Origin: Flavivirga algicola
GTDB lineage: Bacteria > Bacteroidota > Bacteroidia > Flavobacteriales > Flavobacteriaceae
Direction of reading: 5' to 3'
DNA: 64,000 nt
Assembly (NCBI RefSeq): GCF_012910715.1
Contig: NZ_JABBHF010000015.1
Coordinates: forward strand, 36,001 to 100,000
Shown here: positions 34,999-43,344 of the stretch, one piece after another
How positions within the stretch are numbered: position 1 is the stretch's first letter
Layout: every line of letters begins with the position of its first letter
The notes under the pieces: model-generated
What the model was told of the DNA's origin: nothing
The model's database searches: none
What the model saw: the letters and a program-made list of their open reading frames with translations, nothing else
Made by a program: the position numbers and the translations under genes

Positions 34999-35481
34999 AT
35001 GAATTATCAAACATCTGTTTCAGTAGAAGAAAAATCGAAAGAAACAAAAATTAAAAAGGAAAAGAAAGTTTACAATCAAAAACCAACAGCAGCTTTTATT
35101 GGTGCTTCTTGGTCTGCACTACTCGTAGGAATTACATCTTACTGTATTGGTTTATGGAATGCCGAAATGTTATTAAATGAGAAAGGGTACTATTTTACAA
35201 TTCTTCTTTTTGGGTTATTCTCTGTAATATCTGTTCAAAAAGCAGTACGAGATAAATTGGAAGATATTCCTGTTACCGATATTTATTATAGCATTAGTTG
35301 GTTCACTACAATAACTTCTATTGTGCTGCTAATAATCGGTCTTTGGAATGCCGATTTACTTTTAAGTGAAAAAGGATTCTATAGTATGTCATTTCTATTA
35401 AGCCTGTTTGCAGCCATAGCAGTGCAGAAGAATACCAGGGATGTACAGTATATAGATAGGACTATAGGTGACGAAAAATAA
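34999..35481 (+). CDS. YiaA/YiaB-family inner-membrane protein
   Basis: The ATG at 34999 ([12 protein letters not shown]) is chosen over an upstream TTG. The 160-residue protein contains two copies of the YiaAB domain (PF05360): [15 protein letters not shown] near 60-75 and [15 protein letters not shown] near 120-135, each with two membrane helices. Internal duplication gives four helices. Function is unknown; it sits in the inner membrane. The terminator at 35567-35593 follows after about 85 bp. Confidence 0.92.
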   Translation: MNYQTSVSVEEKSKETKIKKEKKVYNQKPTAAFIGASWSALLVGITSYCIGLWNAEMLLNEKGYYFTILLFGLFSVISVQKAVRDKLEDIPVTDIYYSISWFTTITSIVLLIIGLWNADLLLSEKGFYSMSFLLSLFAAIAVQKNTRDVQYIDRTIGDEK

Positions 35482-35566
35482 GAAATAATAAATAAATTTA
35501 GATATGTTAGTCAAAACAAAAATCAAAGGGTTGTTTTGATGGTTGGTTAATTTAGATAACCCCAAG

Positions 35567-35593
35567 CCCCGTAGTTAAATGCTACGGGGTTTT
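35567..35593 (+). terminator. Intrinsic terminator of the yiaA-like gene
   Basis: CCCCGTAG (35567-35574) pairs with CTACGGGG (35582-35589) around TTAAATG, followed by TTTT. It contains the ATG at 35579 that opens the next frame, so that codon is unlikely to be the real start of the next gene. Confidence 0.8.
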
Positions 35594-35635
35594 AACATAA
35601 TGATAGGGTTAGACTCATATAAATTAATTTTAAAA

Positions 35636-36322
35636 ATGAAACAGAATCTTACTAAGGATTTAATAGAGTTTTCTGAAACTAAATTAAAAAGACCCATTTC
35701 AAATAAAACAAGACTCATAGAAATATTGGGCGTTGTTTTAACAGCTATTGGGAAGTTTATTTTTATGGACTACCTTGATTGGAGATTACTCTATGTTACT
35801 TTTGCAATCTTATTATGGGGTTTGTATGTATATGTTAGATATAAAAGAGAAAAAGATGTTATTAAGTATTGGGGGTTTAGAACCGATAATTTTAAAAGAG
35901 CTTTAAAATTAATGTTGCCTTTTGGGATTATTTCAATCTTGTTGTTTCTTGGAATAGGTTATTATCAAAATACTATAAATCTAACATGGCATATTTTACC
36001 ACTTTTAATTACATACCCTATTTGGGGCAGTGTACAACAATTTTTGATTATTGGTTTAATTGCTGGAAATTTAAATGATAAAAAACTAGGAAAAGGCTTT
36101 ATAATCTTTATAACGGCTATCTTATTTTCGATAGTTCATTTTCCGTCTATATGGTTAATGATCGGGACTTTTATCCTAGCATTATTTTATGGGTATATAT
36201 ATTTAAAAGTGAAAAACATATATGCGATGGGATTATTTCATGGGTGGTTAGGTGCTTTGTTTTATTACACTGTGGTTAATAGAGATCCTTTTCAAGAAAT
36301 TTTTTTAACGCTCATAAATTAA
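35636..36322 (+). CDS. CPBP-like intramembrane protein with altered first motif
   Basis: A membrane protein with about seven hydrophobic segments. The ATG at 35636 (MKQNLTKDLIE) is preferred; 35600 is possible, and 35579 lies in the terminator hairpin. It resembles CPBP/Abi intramembrane proteases: the second motif is FSIVHFPS and the third GLFHGWLGALFYY. The first motif, normally EE followed by R, is here WGSVQQFLIIGL, so both glutamates are glutamine. The catalytic glutamate would then be missing, and the protein may be an inactive relative or use other residues. 228 residues; a stand-alone gene. Confidence 0.75.
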   Translation: MKQNLTKDLIEFSETKLKRPISNKTRLIEILGVVLTAIGKFIFMDYLDWRLLYVTFAILLWGLYVYVRYKREKDVIKYWGFRTDNFKRALKLMLPFGIISILLFLGIGYYQNTINLTWHILPLLITYPIWGSVQQFLIIGLIAGNLNDKKLGKGFIIFITAILFSIVHFPSIWLMIGTFILALFYGYIYLKVKNIYAMGLFHGWLGALFYYTVVNRDPFQEIFLTLIN

Positions 36323-36424
36323 AAGAAAATCAATTCAAAAAACGCAAAAAGCCTATTTAATAACGCAGGTTATATTATTGTACTCAGCAAACAAAGGACT
36401 GTATTTGTCAATTAGAGTCATTTA

Positions 36425-38890
36425 TCAGTCTACTTGAAATGTAGATAAATGATATACCGGATCACCAGTATTTGTTATACCTTCTATCTTGATAGCATAG
36501 TTGCTTTTGGAATCACTTGTAAAAAATGAGATTTCAGCTTTATTGGCATCGTCTGTAAGCATTATTTTGGGTTCCCAATGTAAAGTTGTTCTAATATCTT
36601 GTTTTAAGGCTTCCCCAGAACTATTTATATGATCGGGGGCATAAAATTCTCTGGCAGTATAAAAACCAATAGCTGTAAAATCTATAATTCCTGGTTTGCG
36701 TTTTATATTTCTTGATCTAAAGTTGGCACCAGTTCGAGAATAAATAGCTATAACACCATTGGCACTATTGCTATAAAATGCCGCGTTGGCACCTTTTAAT
36801 ACATCTATAAACTCAACATCAATACCTCTTAAATAGAGAATGTCTTCTAGCTGTACTCTAAAACCATCTAAAAAAATGCTTGGGGTGCCTTGGTTTCTTA
36901 TTGAGATAGAATTATTAAAGGCATTGACACCTGGAAGAGTATTAAGCAAATCTAAAACAGTTAAAAATTCAACATTTTCAAAATCTTTCATATCTATTCT
37001 GTTAGAAGGAAAACCATAATCGGTCCTTGCATTCAAAGTCTCTCTTCTTTTTTCTGCTTCAGATTTTTTTTGAGCAGTAATAACGACCTCATCAAGAATT
37101 CGTCTTGATTCTATAAACTCTGTATTAATCTCGGAAATACGTTGTGCTTGCTCAATAAAGCTTGCTATTTTTATGGTATCAATTGAGGTAGGCTTAAAAA
37201 AAGTATTTCTGGTAACTTTTGGACTTTCATAAAAATTATCATCTAAATGAATGGAAACAAATCTATTTTTTCTTTCATCATCAGATTTAAAGTCTTTCAC
37301 CCGAGCTTCAATAATGGTACTTAATGTGTCATTAAAAACATAAGGTCCGTATTTAAATATGCCATTTTTGTTTGTTTGCTTTTTTTCCTGATAAGTAGTG
37401 CTCATAAATGTAAGTCGCGTCGCAGTAGGTATCTGTTGTTTGTCTCCTTTTAAGGCAGTTGTATGTCCAGTAATAAAAATTCCTTTTTCAGGGGAAAATG
37501 TTTTTGTTTTTTTTGTACCATATAAAATACCATTCCAGGTAAAACGTCTCCAACCATGAGTCATCATAAGCAAATCCAGTAAATAACGTCTTTTGATATC
37601 GTTTTCTTTTTCGAAGAAATAATTAGGGTTATCAATATGCCCTCTTAAATCTGAGTTCAATAAAAAATAAGTTTTTATATTTTTATTTTCAGTATTTTGA
37701 CCAATAGCACCAATATCTGTTATAGACATAGATAAGTTGCCTGAGACATTGTTTCCTGATTTATCCCTTAAATCTAATAGTATCGAAATTTTATCTCTGG
37801 TTTTAGGAGTTTTGTTATCTATACTAACATTGGCCACAACACCATTATCTGGATTATCTATATAGACTAAGCGTTCGCAAACAGGTTTGCCATTACTGTC
37901 AAATAATGTAAAATTAGCGACACCGTCAGTTAAAGTAGTGGTTTTTAATCTAATTAAAGATGAATTGGTGTTTTTTGTTTCCAGTCTTTCAAAAATTAAA
38001 CGCCCTCTTTGGTGTGCAATTAAAAAAGAGTTTTTTAAACCAATAGTATTGTTTGACGATACTTTTAAAACAATTTCATTGCCATGATTTGCGACGTTTA
38101 AATTATAGCCGTTAGGCAAGGCTTTTGGTAAAGGGTATTTAACTTCTTCGTTGTTAATAATGATACTTGCATGGTACGTTTTATTAGCTTCTGGTAGCAG
38201 TGTTATAACGCCCAAACCAAATTTTAAGGTTTTAAATTTACTAACTATATGATTGTTGGAATCTTTAATGTACCCTTGAACAAGGATATTTTTTTTGTGT
38301 TTATCTATAACTTTTATACCTACTTTAGAAGCTATTCCGTTAATTAAATAACCACCTTCAGGGTAAAAATTAATTTCAGGAAGCGAAGTTGTTTTAATTT
38401 TTTTTGCGGGCGTTATACTTGAATTTTTTTGTGAAATACCTAAGCTATCATTTTTATTTATATTCCAAATAGGAATTTGCTTCTGAAAAAAGTAATCTGG
38501 ATTTTCATTTCTCATATAGTTGGTATAGGCTCTAAGCATATAGTTTCCCGGAACCATCCCTTTCTTTAATTTAAAATCTCCAGCAACACTTACATCGTTG
38601 GTGTAAAGTTGTTTTTTTATTAGTATACTGTCTTTATCATTAATTAGTTCGACATAAATAACTCGACTTTTATCAGATCTTTTATGTGTAATTCCATTGA
38701 CCAAATAAGCTGTATACCAAATATCATCATCTGTAGCATAAAAAGGTTTATCTGTTTGAACATATACTTTTTCGGGATAATCATTCGTTCTAGCTTCAAG
38801 TTTTTCCAGTACCAATTTTCTGAAGTTGTTAAAACCAGTAAAAGAGAGAAGCGCAATGAGTACAATGGATAGGGCAAGTTTTTTAATCAT
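36425..38890 (-). CDS. Macroglobulin-like protein with a TonB plug domain but no barrel
   Basis: An 821-residue exported protein. After the signal peptide comes an alpha-2-macroglobulin MG2-like domain (VYVQTDKPFYATDDDIWYTA near residues 42-61 is the hallmark), several beta-rich domains, and a TonB-dependent receptor plug-like region (about 635-720, DLLNTLPGVNAFNNSISIRN, VEFIDVLKGANAAFYSN, NGVIAIYS). The protein ends about 100 residues later, so no 22-strand barrel follows. This architecture is recurrent in Bacteroidota, but its role is not defined; it may be a periplasmic or outer-surface accessory in polymer binding. A stand-alone gene. Confidence 0.85.
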   Translation of the reverse strand: MIKKLALSIVLIALLSFTGFNNFRKLVLEKLEARTNDYPEKVYVQTDKPFYATDDDIWYTAYLVNGITHKRSDKSRVIYVELINDKDSILIKKQLYTNDVSVAGDFKLKKGMVPGNYMLRAYTNYMRNENPDYFFQKQIPIWNINKNDSLGISQKNSSITPAKKIKTTSLPEINFYPEGGYLINGIASKVGIKVIDKHKKNILVQGYIKDSNNHIVSKFKTLKFGLGVITLLPEANKTYHASIIINNEEVKYPLPKALPNGYNLNVANHGNEIVLKVSSNNTIGLKNSFLIAHQRGRLIFERLETKNTNSSLIRLKTTTLTDGVANFTLFDSNGKPVCERLVYIDNPDNGVVANVSIDNKTPKTRDKISILLDLRDKSGNNVSGNLSMSITDIGAIGQNTENKNIKTYFLLNSDLRGHIDNPNYFFEKENDIKRRYLLDLLMMTHGWRRFTWNGILYGTKKTKTFSPEKGIFITGHTTALKGDKQQIPTATRLTFMSTTYQEKKQTNKNGIFKYGPYVFNDTLSTIIEARVKDFKSDDERKNRFVSIHLDDNFYESPKVTRNTFFKPTSIDTIKIASFIEQAQRISEINTEFIESRRILDEVVITAQKKSEAEKRRETLNARTDYGFPSNRIDMKDFENVEFLTVLDLLNTLPGVNAFNNSISIRNQGTPSIFLDGFRVQLEDILYLRGIDVEFIDVLKGANAAFYSNSANGVIAIYSRTGANFRSRNIKRKPGIIDFTAIGFYTAREFYAPDHINSSGEALKQDIRTTLHWEPKIMLTDDANKAEISFFTSDSKSNYAIKIEGITNTGDPVYHLSTFQVD

Positions 38891-39046
38891 TGATGTGTGT
38901 TAATGAGGGTTTCGGGTTATTAAATATAACGACAAATTAAATAATATAGTGTTAAAATTATTTTAAGATTAGACTTGTAAAGGGGTGAACGGTTTAATTA
39001 GAATGTATTTCATTTATTGTATCTTAGTATTCTAACGCTTTTTAAA

Positions 39047-39925
39047 ATGCCTAATTGGTTAAATATTGCGATACTTGTTTTGGTTGCTTATGTTACCATT
39101 AGCATTGTTTTGTATTACCTACAGGATTATATGCTGTTTAAACCAGAAAGGCTTCCTGAGGATTTTCAATTTAATTATGAAAACCAAGAATTTAAAGAAT
39201 ATAATTTAGAAACAAGAGATGGTGCGATTATTAATGGTGTTCGGTTTTTTCCTAAAGGGGAAAGTAAAGGAGTGGTCTTGTACCTAAAAGGAAACTCTAA
39301 AAGTATCAAAGGTTGGGGCAAATTTGCAGTCGATTTTACCCGACATGGTTATAATGTCTTAATGGTAGACTACCGTGGTTTTGGAAAAAGTACGGGAAGG
39401 CGTTCGCAAAAAGCTATTAAACGGGATTTGCAGGTAGTTTATAATAAGATAAAAGAACTTACAACCGAGAATAGAATCATTCTTTATGGGAGATCCTTAG
39501 GGTCTGGCTTTGCTGCCAAACTAGCCTCGATGAATCACCCTAAAATGCTTATTCTGGATGCTCCTTATTATAGTTTGACTAGAGTAACAGCGCGTTATGC
39601 GCCATTTATGCCCTTATCGGTTTTGTTAAAATATCCATTGCCAACTTATAAATGGCTAAAATATGTGCAATGCCCAATACATATTATACATGGTACAAAC
39701 GATAAGCTTATTCCTTATAAAACAAGTGTTAGATTATCCAGGGTAAACCCTAAGCTTACTAGGCTGCATACTGTAATTGGTGGCGGACATAAGAACTTAA
39801 ATAATTTCGAATCATACCATGAAATGATTCATGAAATTTTAAACAAAGCTCCAGAGAACATAGATTTATCAACTACCAGTATCCATGTTAAACACACATC
39901 GAAAAAAAGTAAGACTAAGGCTTAG
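39047..39925 (+). CDS. Membrane-anchored alpha/beta hydrolase (first copy)
   Basis: The ATG at 39047 (MPNWLNIAILVLV) gives an N-terminal membrane helix; the earlier in-frame start at 39017 adds nothing conserved. Alpha/beta hydrolase fold: the nucleophile serine is in YGRSLGSGFAAK, the acid in HGTNDKLIPY, and the histidine in GGGHKNL. VMVDYRGFGKSTG is the strand-turn before it. The next gene overlaps the last 41 nt and is a clear paralog, so this is a tandem duplication. Likely esterase, thioesterase or peptidase; substrate not known. Confidence 0.9.
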   Translation: MPNWLNIAILVLVAYVTISIVLYYLQDYMLFKPERLPEDFQFNYENQEFKEYNLETRDGAIINGVRFFPKGESKGVVLYLKGNSKSIKGWGKFAVDFTRHGYNVLMVDYRGFGKSTGRRSQKAIKRDLQVVYNKIKELTTENRIILYGRSLGSGFAAKLASMNHPKMLILDAPYYSLTRVTARYAPFMPLSVLLKYPLPTYKWLKYVQCPIHIIHGTNDKLIPYKTSVRLSRVNPKLTRLHTVIGGGHKNLNNFESYHEMIHEILNKAPENIDLSTTSIHVKHTSKKSKTKA

Positions 39926-40706
39926 AAAAGCTGGTGTTGTTTTAATAAGCTTATATGTTATGATTGGTGCATTACTGTATTTTTTGCAAGAAAAAATGTT
40001 ATTCCACCCTACGGTTTTACCTCAGGATTTCAAGTTCGAGTTTTCATACCCTTTTGAAGAGTTGTATTTAGAGACAGAAGAGAATACCATTGTCAATGCC
40101 ATTCATTTTAAAGCCGAAAACCCTAAAGGAGTTATATTATATTTTCATGGAAATGCTGGCGACCTTTCACGCTGGGGGCTTATTACGGAGTTTTTTGTTA
40201 AGAAGCAATATGATGTTTTGGTGATGGATTATAGAACGTTTGGAAAAAGTACTGGTAAGTTAAGTGAGAAGGCTTTGTATAAAGATGCTGAATATTGTTA
40301 TAATTATTTAAAACAGTACTATTCAGAAAATGATATAATAATTTACGGAAGATCTCTAGGCACTGGAATAGCAACTTATGTTGCTTCAAGAAATAGACCG
40401 AAACAACTAATATTGGAAACACCGTATCATAGTATGACCGATATAGCAAAATCCAGATTTCCTGTCTTTCCCGTAAAATATATTTTAAAATATAAATTGC
40501 CTAGTTATCAATTTATAACTAAGGTAGGTTGTCCAATATCAATATTACATGGAACAAACGATCAAGTAGTGCCTTATAAATCTGGAAGAAGCTTATACGA
40601 AGCAGCCCCCGCGTCTCTAACCACTTTTATAACTGTAGAAGGCGGAACTCATAACGATTTAATACACCACGAAGCTTTTTTAAAAAGCATGAACCAGATT
40701 TTATAA
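39885..40706 (+). CDS. Membrane-anchored alpha/beta hydrolase (second copy)
   Basis: Starts inside the first hydrolase gene, in a different frame (overlap 39885-39925). N-terminal basic start, then a membrane helix (VVLISLYVMIGALLYFL). The same fold and motifs: YFHGNAGDLSRWG near the oxyanion region, YGRSLGTGIA nucleophile elbow, HGTNDQVVPYK acid loop and GGTHNDL histidine. The shared block KMLFHPTVLPQDFKFEF versus YMLFKPERLPEDFQFNY shows the paralogy. 273 residues. Function parallel to the first copy but untested. Confidence 0.9.
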   Translation: MLNTHRKKVRLRLRKAGVVLISLYVMIGALLYFLQEKMLFHPTVLPQDFKFEFSYPFEELYLETEENTIVNAIHFKAENPKGVILYFHGNAGDLSRWGLITEFFVKKQYDVLVMDYRTFGKSTGKLSEKALYKDAEYCYNYLKQYYSENDIIIYGRSLGTGIATYVASRNRPKQLILETPYHSMTDIAKSRFPVFPVKYILKYKLPSYQFITKVGCPISILHGTNDQVVPYKSGRSLYEAAPASLTTFITVEGGTHNDLIHHEAFLKSMNQIL

Positions 40707-40975
40707 AATTTAAGGCGTTTAAATCGCTTCGAATTTCATTTTTTATTGATTCTCAAATAGGGATATCCTGCTTTTATTGAGCGTAAAGAATCTTAAAAAA
40801 TTAACATTTCTATCTTGGTTTCTTAAATAAAACATAAAAGATGAATTTACTGTGTTAAAAGTTTCTAAACCCGTATAAATACTTCGAAAAAACGTGCCAG
40901 TTTTGCAGGGTCAATTTAATTATTGTAATAAAATTAGTTTTTATTCTGAGTCTGTTTTAGTGTAAAATTCAATGA

Positions 40976-41110
40976 ATATTCTCAATAGAGGAGCTAATTA
41001 GTAATAAAGAAGTTTGTGGAATTGAAGAAACCGCGGCACATTTTGATACAAAAAAATCTTACCCAGTAAGTCAATGGGTTGAATCATATTTAGTTAATTG
41101 TTTAAGTTAG
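40976..41110 (+). pseudogene. Possible C-terminal remnant of an unidentified gene
   Basis: A 44-codon open stretch, preceded in frame by TGA (40973-40975) and ended by TAG. The predicted peptide contains EVCGIEETAAHFDTKKSYPV and ends SQWVESYLVNCLS, an ordinary protein-like composition with helix-forming pattern, unlike the AT-rich surroundings. There is no start codon at its beginning, so it may be a broken 3' end. I do not recognise the parent family. It could also be a chance frame. Confidence 0.3.
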
Positions 41111-41120
41111 TTTAGTTAGT

Positions 41121-41157
41121 AAAAAAGCCAGTAATATAAAATTACTGGCCTTTTTTA
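41121..41157 (-). terminator. Intrinsic terminator of lysS
   Basis: AAAAAGCCAGTAAT pairs with ATTACTGGCCTTTTTT, with A- and T-tracts on both sides. It lies 18 bp after the lysS stop codon on the minus strand and can work in both directions. Confidence 0.85.
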
Positions 41158-41174
41158 TACATTTAATTTATCTG

Positions 41175-42866
41175 TTAACTTGTCTCAACAAATAAGCCTT
41201 CATCGGTCTTCTCAACTTTAGCTAAACTGTTTTTTGTCAGTTCTTTAATGGTTTTGTCCCATTTTTTATTTGATAAGCCGGATTGTGACTTAAGGTCGTT
41301 AAGAAGGATGCGTTCAGCTTTTTTCAATAAATCTAAAAGCGCTTTGCCTTCTTCGCTTATGGCTGGTGCTTTCTTCTCAGGTCGCATTTGTGGGAAGAAT
41401 AAAACCTCTTGTATTGATTGGTTGTTGGTTAAAAACATAATCAGTCGATCCATACCAATACCCATTCCAGAAGTTGGAGGCATACCATATTCTAAAGCAC
41501 GTAAAAAATCATGGTCAATAAATTCGGTAGCTTCATCATCTCCTTTGGCAGCCAATTTAAGTTGATGTTCAAAACGTTCACGTTGATCAATAGGATCATT
41601 GAGTTCAGAATAAGCATTAGCAATTTCTTTACCGCAAACCATTAACTCAAAGCGTTCTGTTAAATCAGGATTTTCTCGATGCTCTTTACATAACGGACTC
41701 ATTTCTTTTGGATAGTCTGTTATATAGGTAGGCTGTATATAGTTGCCCTCACATTTCTCTCCAAAAATTTCATCTATCAATTTCCCTTTGCCCATAGTGT
41801 CGTCTACTTCAACGCCTAAGTCTTTTGCAGCTTGCCTAATGGCATCTTCTGTTTTTCCGGTAATATCGAATCCTGTGAAGTGTTTGATGGAATCGGCCAT
41901 AGTAACACGTGCATAAGGTGCTTTGAAATCTATTTCATGTTCGCCAAAAGTCACTTTAGTCGTTCCGTTTACGGCAATAGCACAATGTTCCAATAAACGC
42001 TCGCAAAAGTCCATCATCCAATTATAATCCTTGTAAGCCACATAAATTTCCATGGCAGTGAACTCAGGATTATGTGTTCTGTCCATACCTTCGTTTCTAA
42101 AGTTTTTAGAAAACTCGTATACGCCATCAAAACCACCAACAATCAATCGCTTTAAATATAGCTCATTAGCAATTCGCATATACAACGGAATATCTAAAGC
42201 ATTGTGGTGTGTTATAAAAGGACGCGCAGCTGCACCACCAGGAATTGGTTGCAATACAGGTGTTTCAACTTCAAAATAACCAGAGTCATTAAAAAACTGA
42301 CGCATGGCATTAAACAATTTGGTACGCTTCACAAATACATCTTTTACTTGTGGGTTCACGACCAAATCCGCATAACGTTGTCTGTAACGTTGCTCGGGGT
42401 CTGTAAAAGCATCATACACCACACCATCTTTTTCTTTAGGTAATGGTAGTGGTTTTAAGGCTTTGCTTAGCAAAGTGAAATCTTTGACTTTCACCGTTTT
42501 TTCACCTACTTGTGTTGTGAATAGTTCACCTTCTATACCAACAAAATCACCAAAATCGATAAGTTTCTTAAAAACCTCATTGTATTTTTCTTTGTCATCT
42601 CCAGGACAAATCTCATCACGGTTAAAATAGACTTGTATTTTGCCTTCCGCATCTTGTAATTGTGCAAAACTAGCTTTTCCTTGTACCTTTATCATCATTA
42701 ACCTGCCAGCAATAATAACCTGCTTGCCAGTTTCAAATTTATCTTTAACCTGTTTTGAGGTATGGTTTACTGGGTATAAATCTGCTGGATACGGATTAAT
42801 ACCTAATGCACGTAATTTTGTTAGTTTTTCTCTTCTTACAAGCTCTTGCTCTGATAATTGCGACAT
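41175..42866 (-). CDS. lysS: Lysine--tRNA ligase (class II)
   Basis: Charges tRNA-Lys in the cytoplasm. The ATG at 42866 (MSQLSEQELVRREKL) is the family start; upstream codons in frame to 42908 are not conserved. The OB-fold anticodon-binding domain includes IIAGRLMMIKVQGKASFAQL (residues about 50-70), followed by class II motif 2 (FRNEGMDRTHNPEF) and motif 3 (GMGIGMDRLIMFL). A C-terminal extension of about 60 residues (LDLLKKAERILLNDL to LFVETS) is usual in Flavobacteriaceae. 563 residues. The transcript probably starts at the -7 box 42896-42903 and ends at 41121-41157. Confidence 0.98.
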   Translation of the reverse strand: MSQLSEQELVRREKLTKLRALGINPYPADLYPVNHTSKQVKDKFETGKQVIIAGRLMMIKVQGKASFAQLQDAEGKIQVYFNRDEICPGDDKEKYNEVFKKLIDFGDFVGIEGELFTTQVGEKTVKVKDFTLLSKALKPLPLPKEKDGVVYDAFTDPEQRYRQRYADLVVNPQVKDVFVKRTKLFNAMRQFFNDSGYFEVETPVLQPIPGGAAARPFITHHNALDIPLYMRIANELYLKRLIVGGFDGVYEFSKNFRNEGMDRTHNPEFTAMEIYVAYKDYNWMMDFCERLLEHCAIAVNGTTKVTFGEHEIDFKAPYARVTMADSIKHFTGFDITGKTEDAIRQAAKDLGVEVDDTMGKGKLIDEIFGEKCEGNYIQPTYITDYPKEMSPLCKEHRENPDLTERFELMVCGKEIANAYSELNDPIDQRERFEHQLKLAAKGDDEATEFIDHDFLRALEYGMPPTSGMGIGMDRLIMFLTNNQSIQEVLFFPQMRPEKKAPAISEEGKALLDLLKKAERILLNDLKSQSGLSNKKWDKTIKELTKNSLAKVEKTDEGLFVETS

Positions 42867-42895
42867 GTCTAAATACTGTGTGAATTTTAAAGGCA

Positions 42896-42903
42896 CAAAG
42901 ATA
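42896..42903 (-). promoter_or_regulatory. -7 box of lysS
   Basis: On the minus strand this reads TATCTTTG, an exact TAnnTTTG, about 30 nt before the chosen lysS start. No TTG is found at 19-20 nt; a heptamer repeat array occupies that upstream position. Confidence 0.6.
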
Positions 42904-42907
42904 ATCA

Positions 42908-42942
42908 TTTGATTTACGATTTACGATTATTGATTTATGATT
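42908..42942 (-). repeat. Phased heptamer repeat array upstream of lysS
   Basis: Read on the minus strand it is five heptamers in phase: AATCATA, AATCAAT, AATCGTA, AATCGTA, AATCAAA. The two central units are identical. The motif is close to the AATCGTC triplet in the GSCFA gene (13944-13966). It begins 4 nt upstream of the lysS -7 box. Confidence 0.8.
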
Positions 42943-43142
42943 TTTTTACCGTAATTACTAGAGAAAGACTATCTGAAGCAATTTGTGTTTGTGATGTAAA
43001 GGCAAACGGATTTCTTTGCTATAGAGAAAATAAACTGTAACAAAATAAAAACTATGACGTCAAATAATTAATCATCAATCTTTGCTGTATTTTTATATGG
43101 CGAACTTGTTTCAGTATATCAGCATTAAAATTAAATCAACTT

Positions 43143-43301
43143 ATGAGTTTTTGGAGAGTTTTACTGTCTATTATTTGTCCGCCTTTAGCAGTTATCGATA
43201 AAGGTTGTGGCTCTATTTTTATTGTCTTTTTGTTATGGCTTTGTGGTTGGGTGCCAGGTGTTATCGCTGCACTTGTTATCATTAATAACCCTAACAGATA
43301 A
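43143..43301 (+). CDS. YqaE/Pmp3-family small membrane protein
   Basis: A 52-residue hydrophobic protein read from the ATG at 43143 to the TAA at 43299-43301. MSFWRVLLSIICPPLAVIDK carries the typical cysteine-proline-proline, and GWVPGVIAALVII the second helix with Pro-Gly; both fit the Pmp3/YqaE family of two-helix membrane proteolipids, which influence membrane potential or salt tolerance in yeast and plants. In bacteria they are stress-induced in several species. Monocistronic; the next gene has its own -7 box at 43307-43314. Confidence 0.85.
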   Translation: MSFWRVLLSIICPPLAVIDKGCGSIFIVFLLWLCGWVPGVIAALVIINNPNR

Positions 43302-43306
43302 AAACG

Positions 43307-43314
43307 TATCTTTG
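43307..43314 (+). promoter_or_regulatory. -7 box upstream of the lipoprotein-lipB pair
   Basis: TATCTTTG is an exact TAnnTTTG, 30 nt before the ATG at 43345. The -33 TTG is not at the expected position. Confidence 0.5.
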
Positions 43315-43344
43315 CTTTTTAAATAAAACCCAAAATTTAATTAC

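Larger units (their letters stand above)
40707..41174. other. Intergenic region with one possible gene remnant
   Basis: AT-rich, with no convincing full gene. It holds the remnant described at 40976-41110 and the lysS terminator at 41121-41157. No repeats or tRNA are seen in the first 260 bp. Confidence 0.5.

Noticed and set aside
42908..42942. CRISPR-like repeat
   Set aside because: Units are only 7 nt, directly adjacent without spacers; not a CRISPR array.
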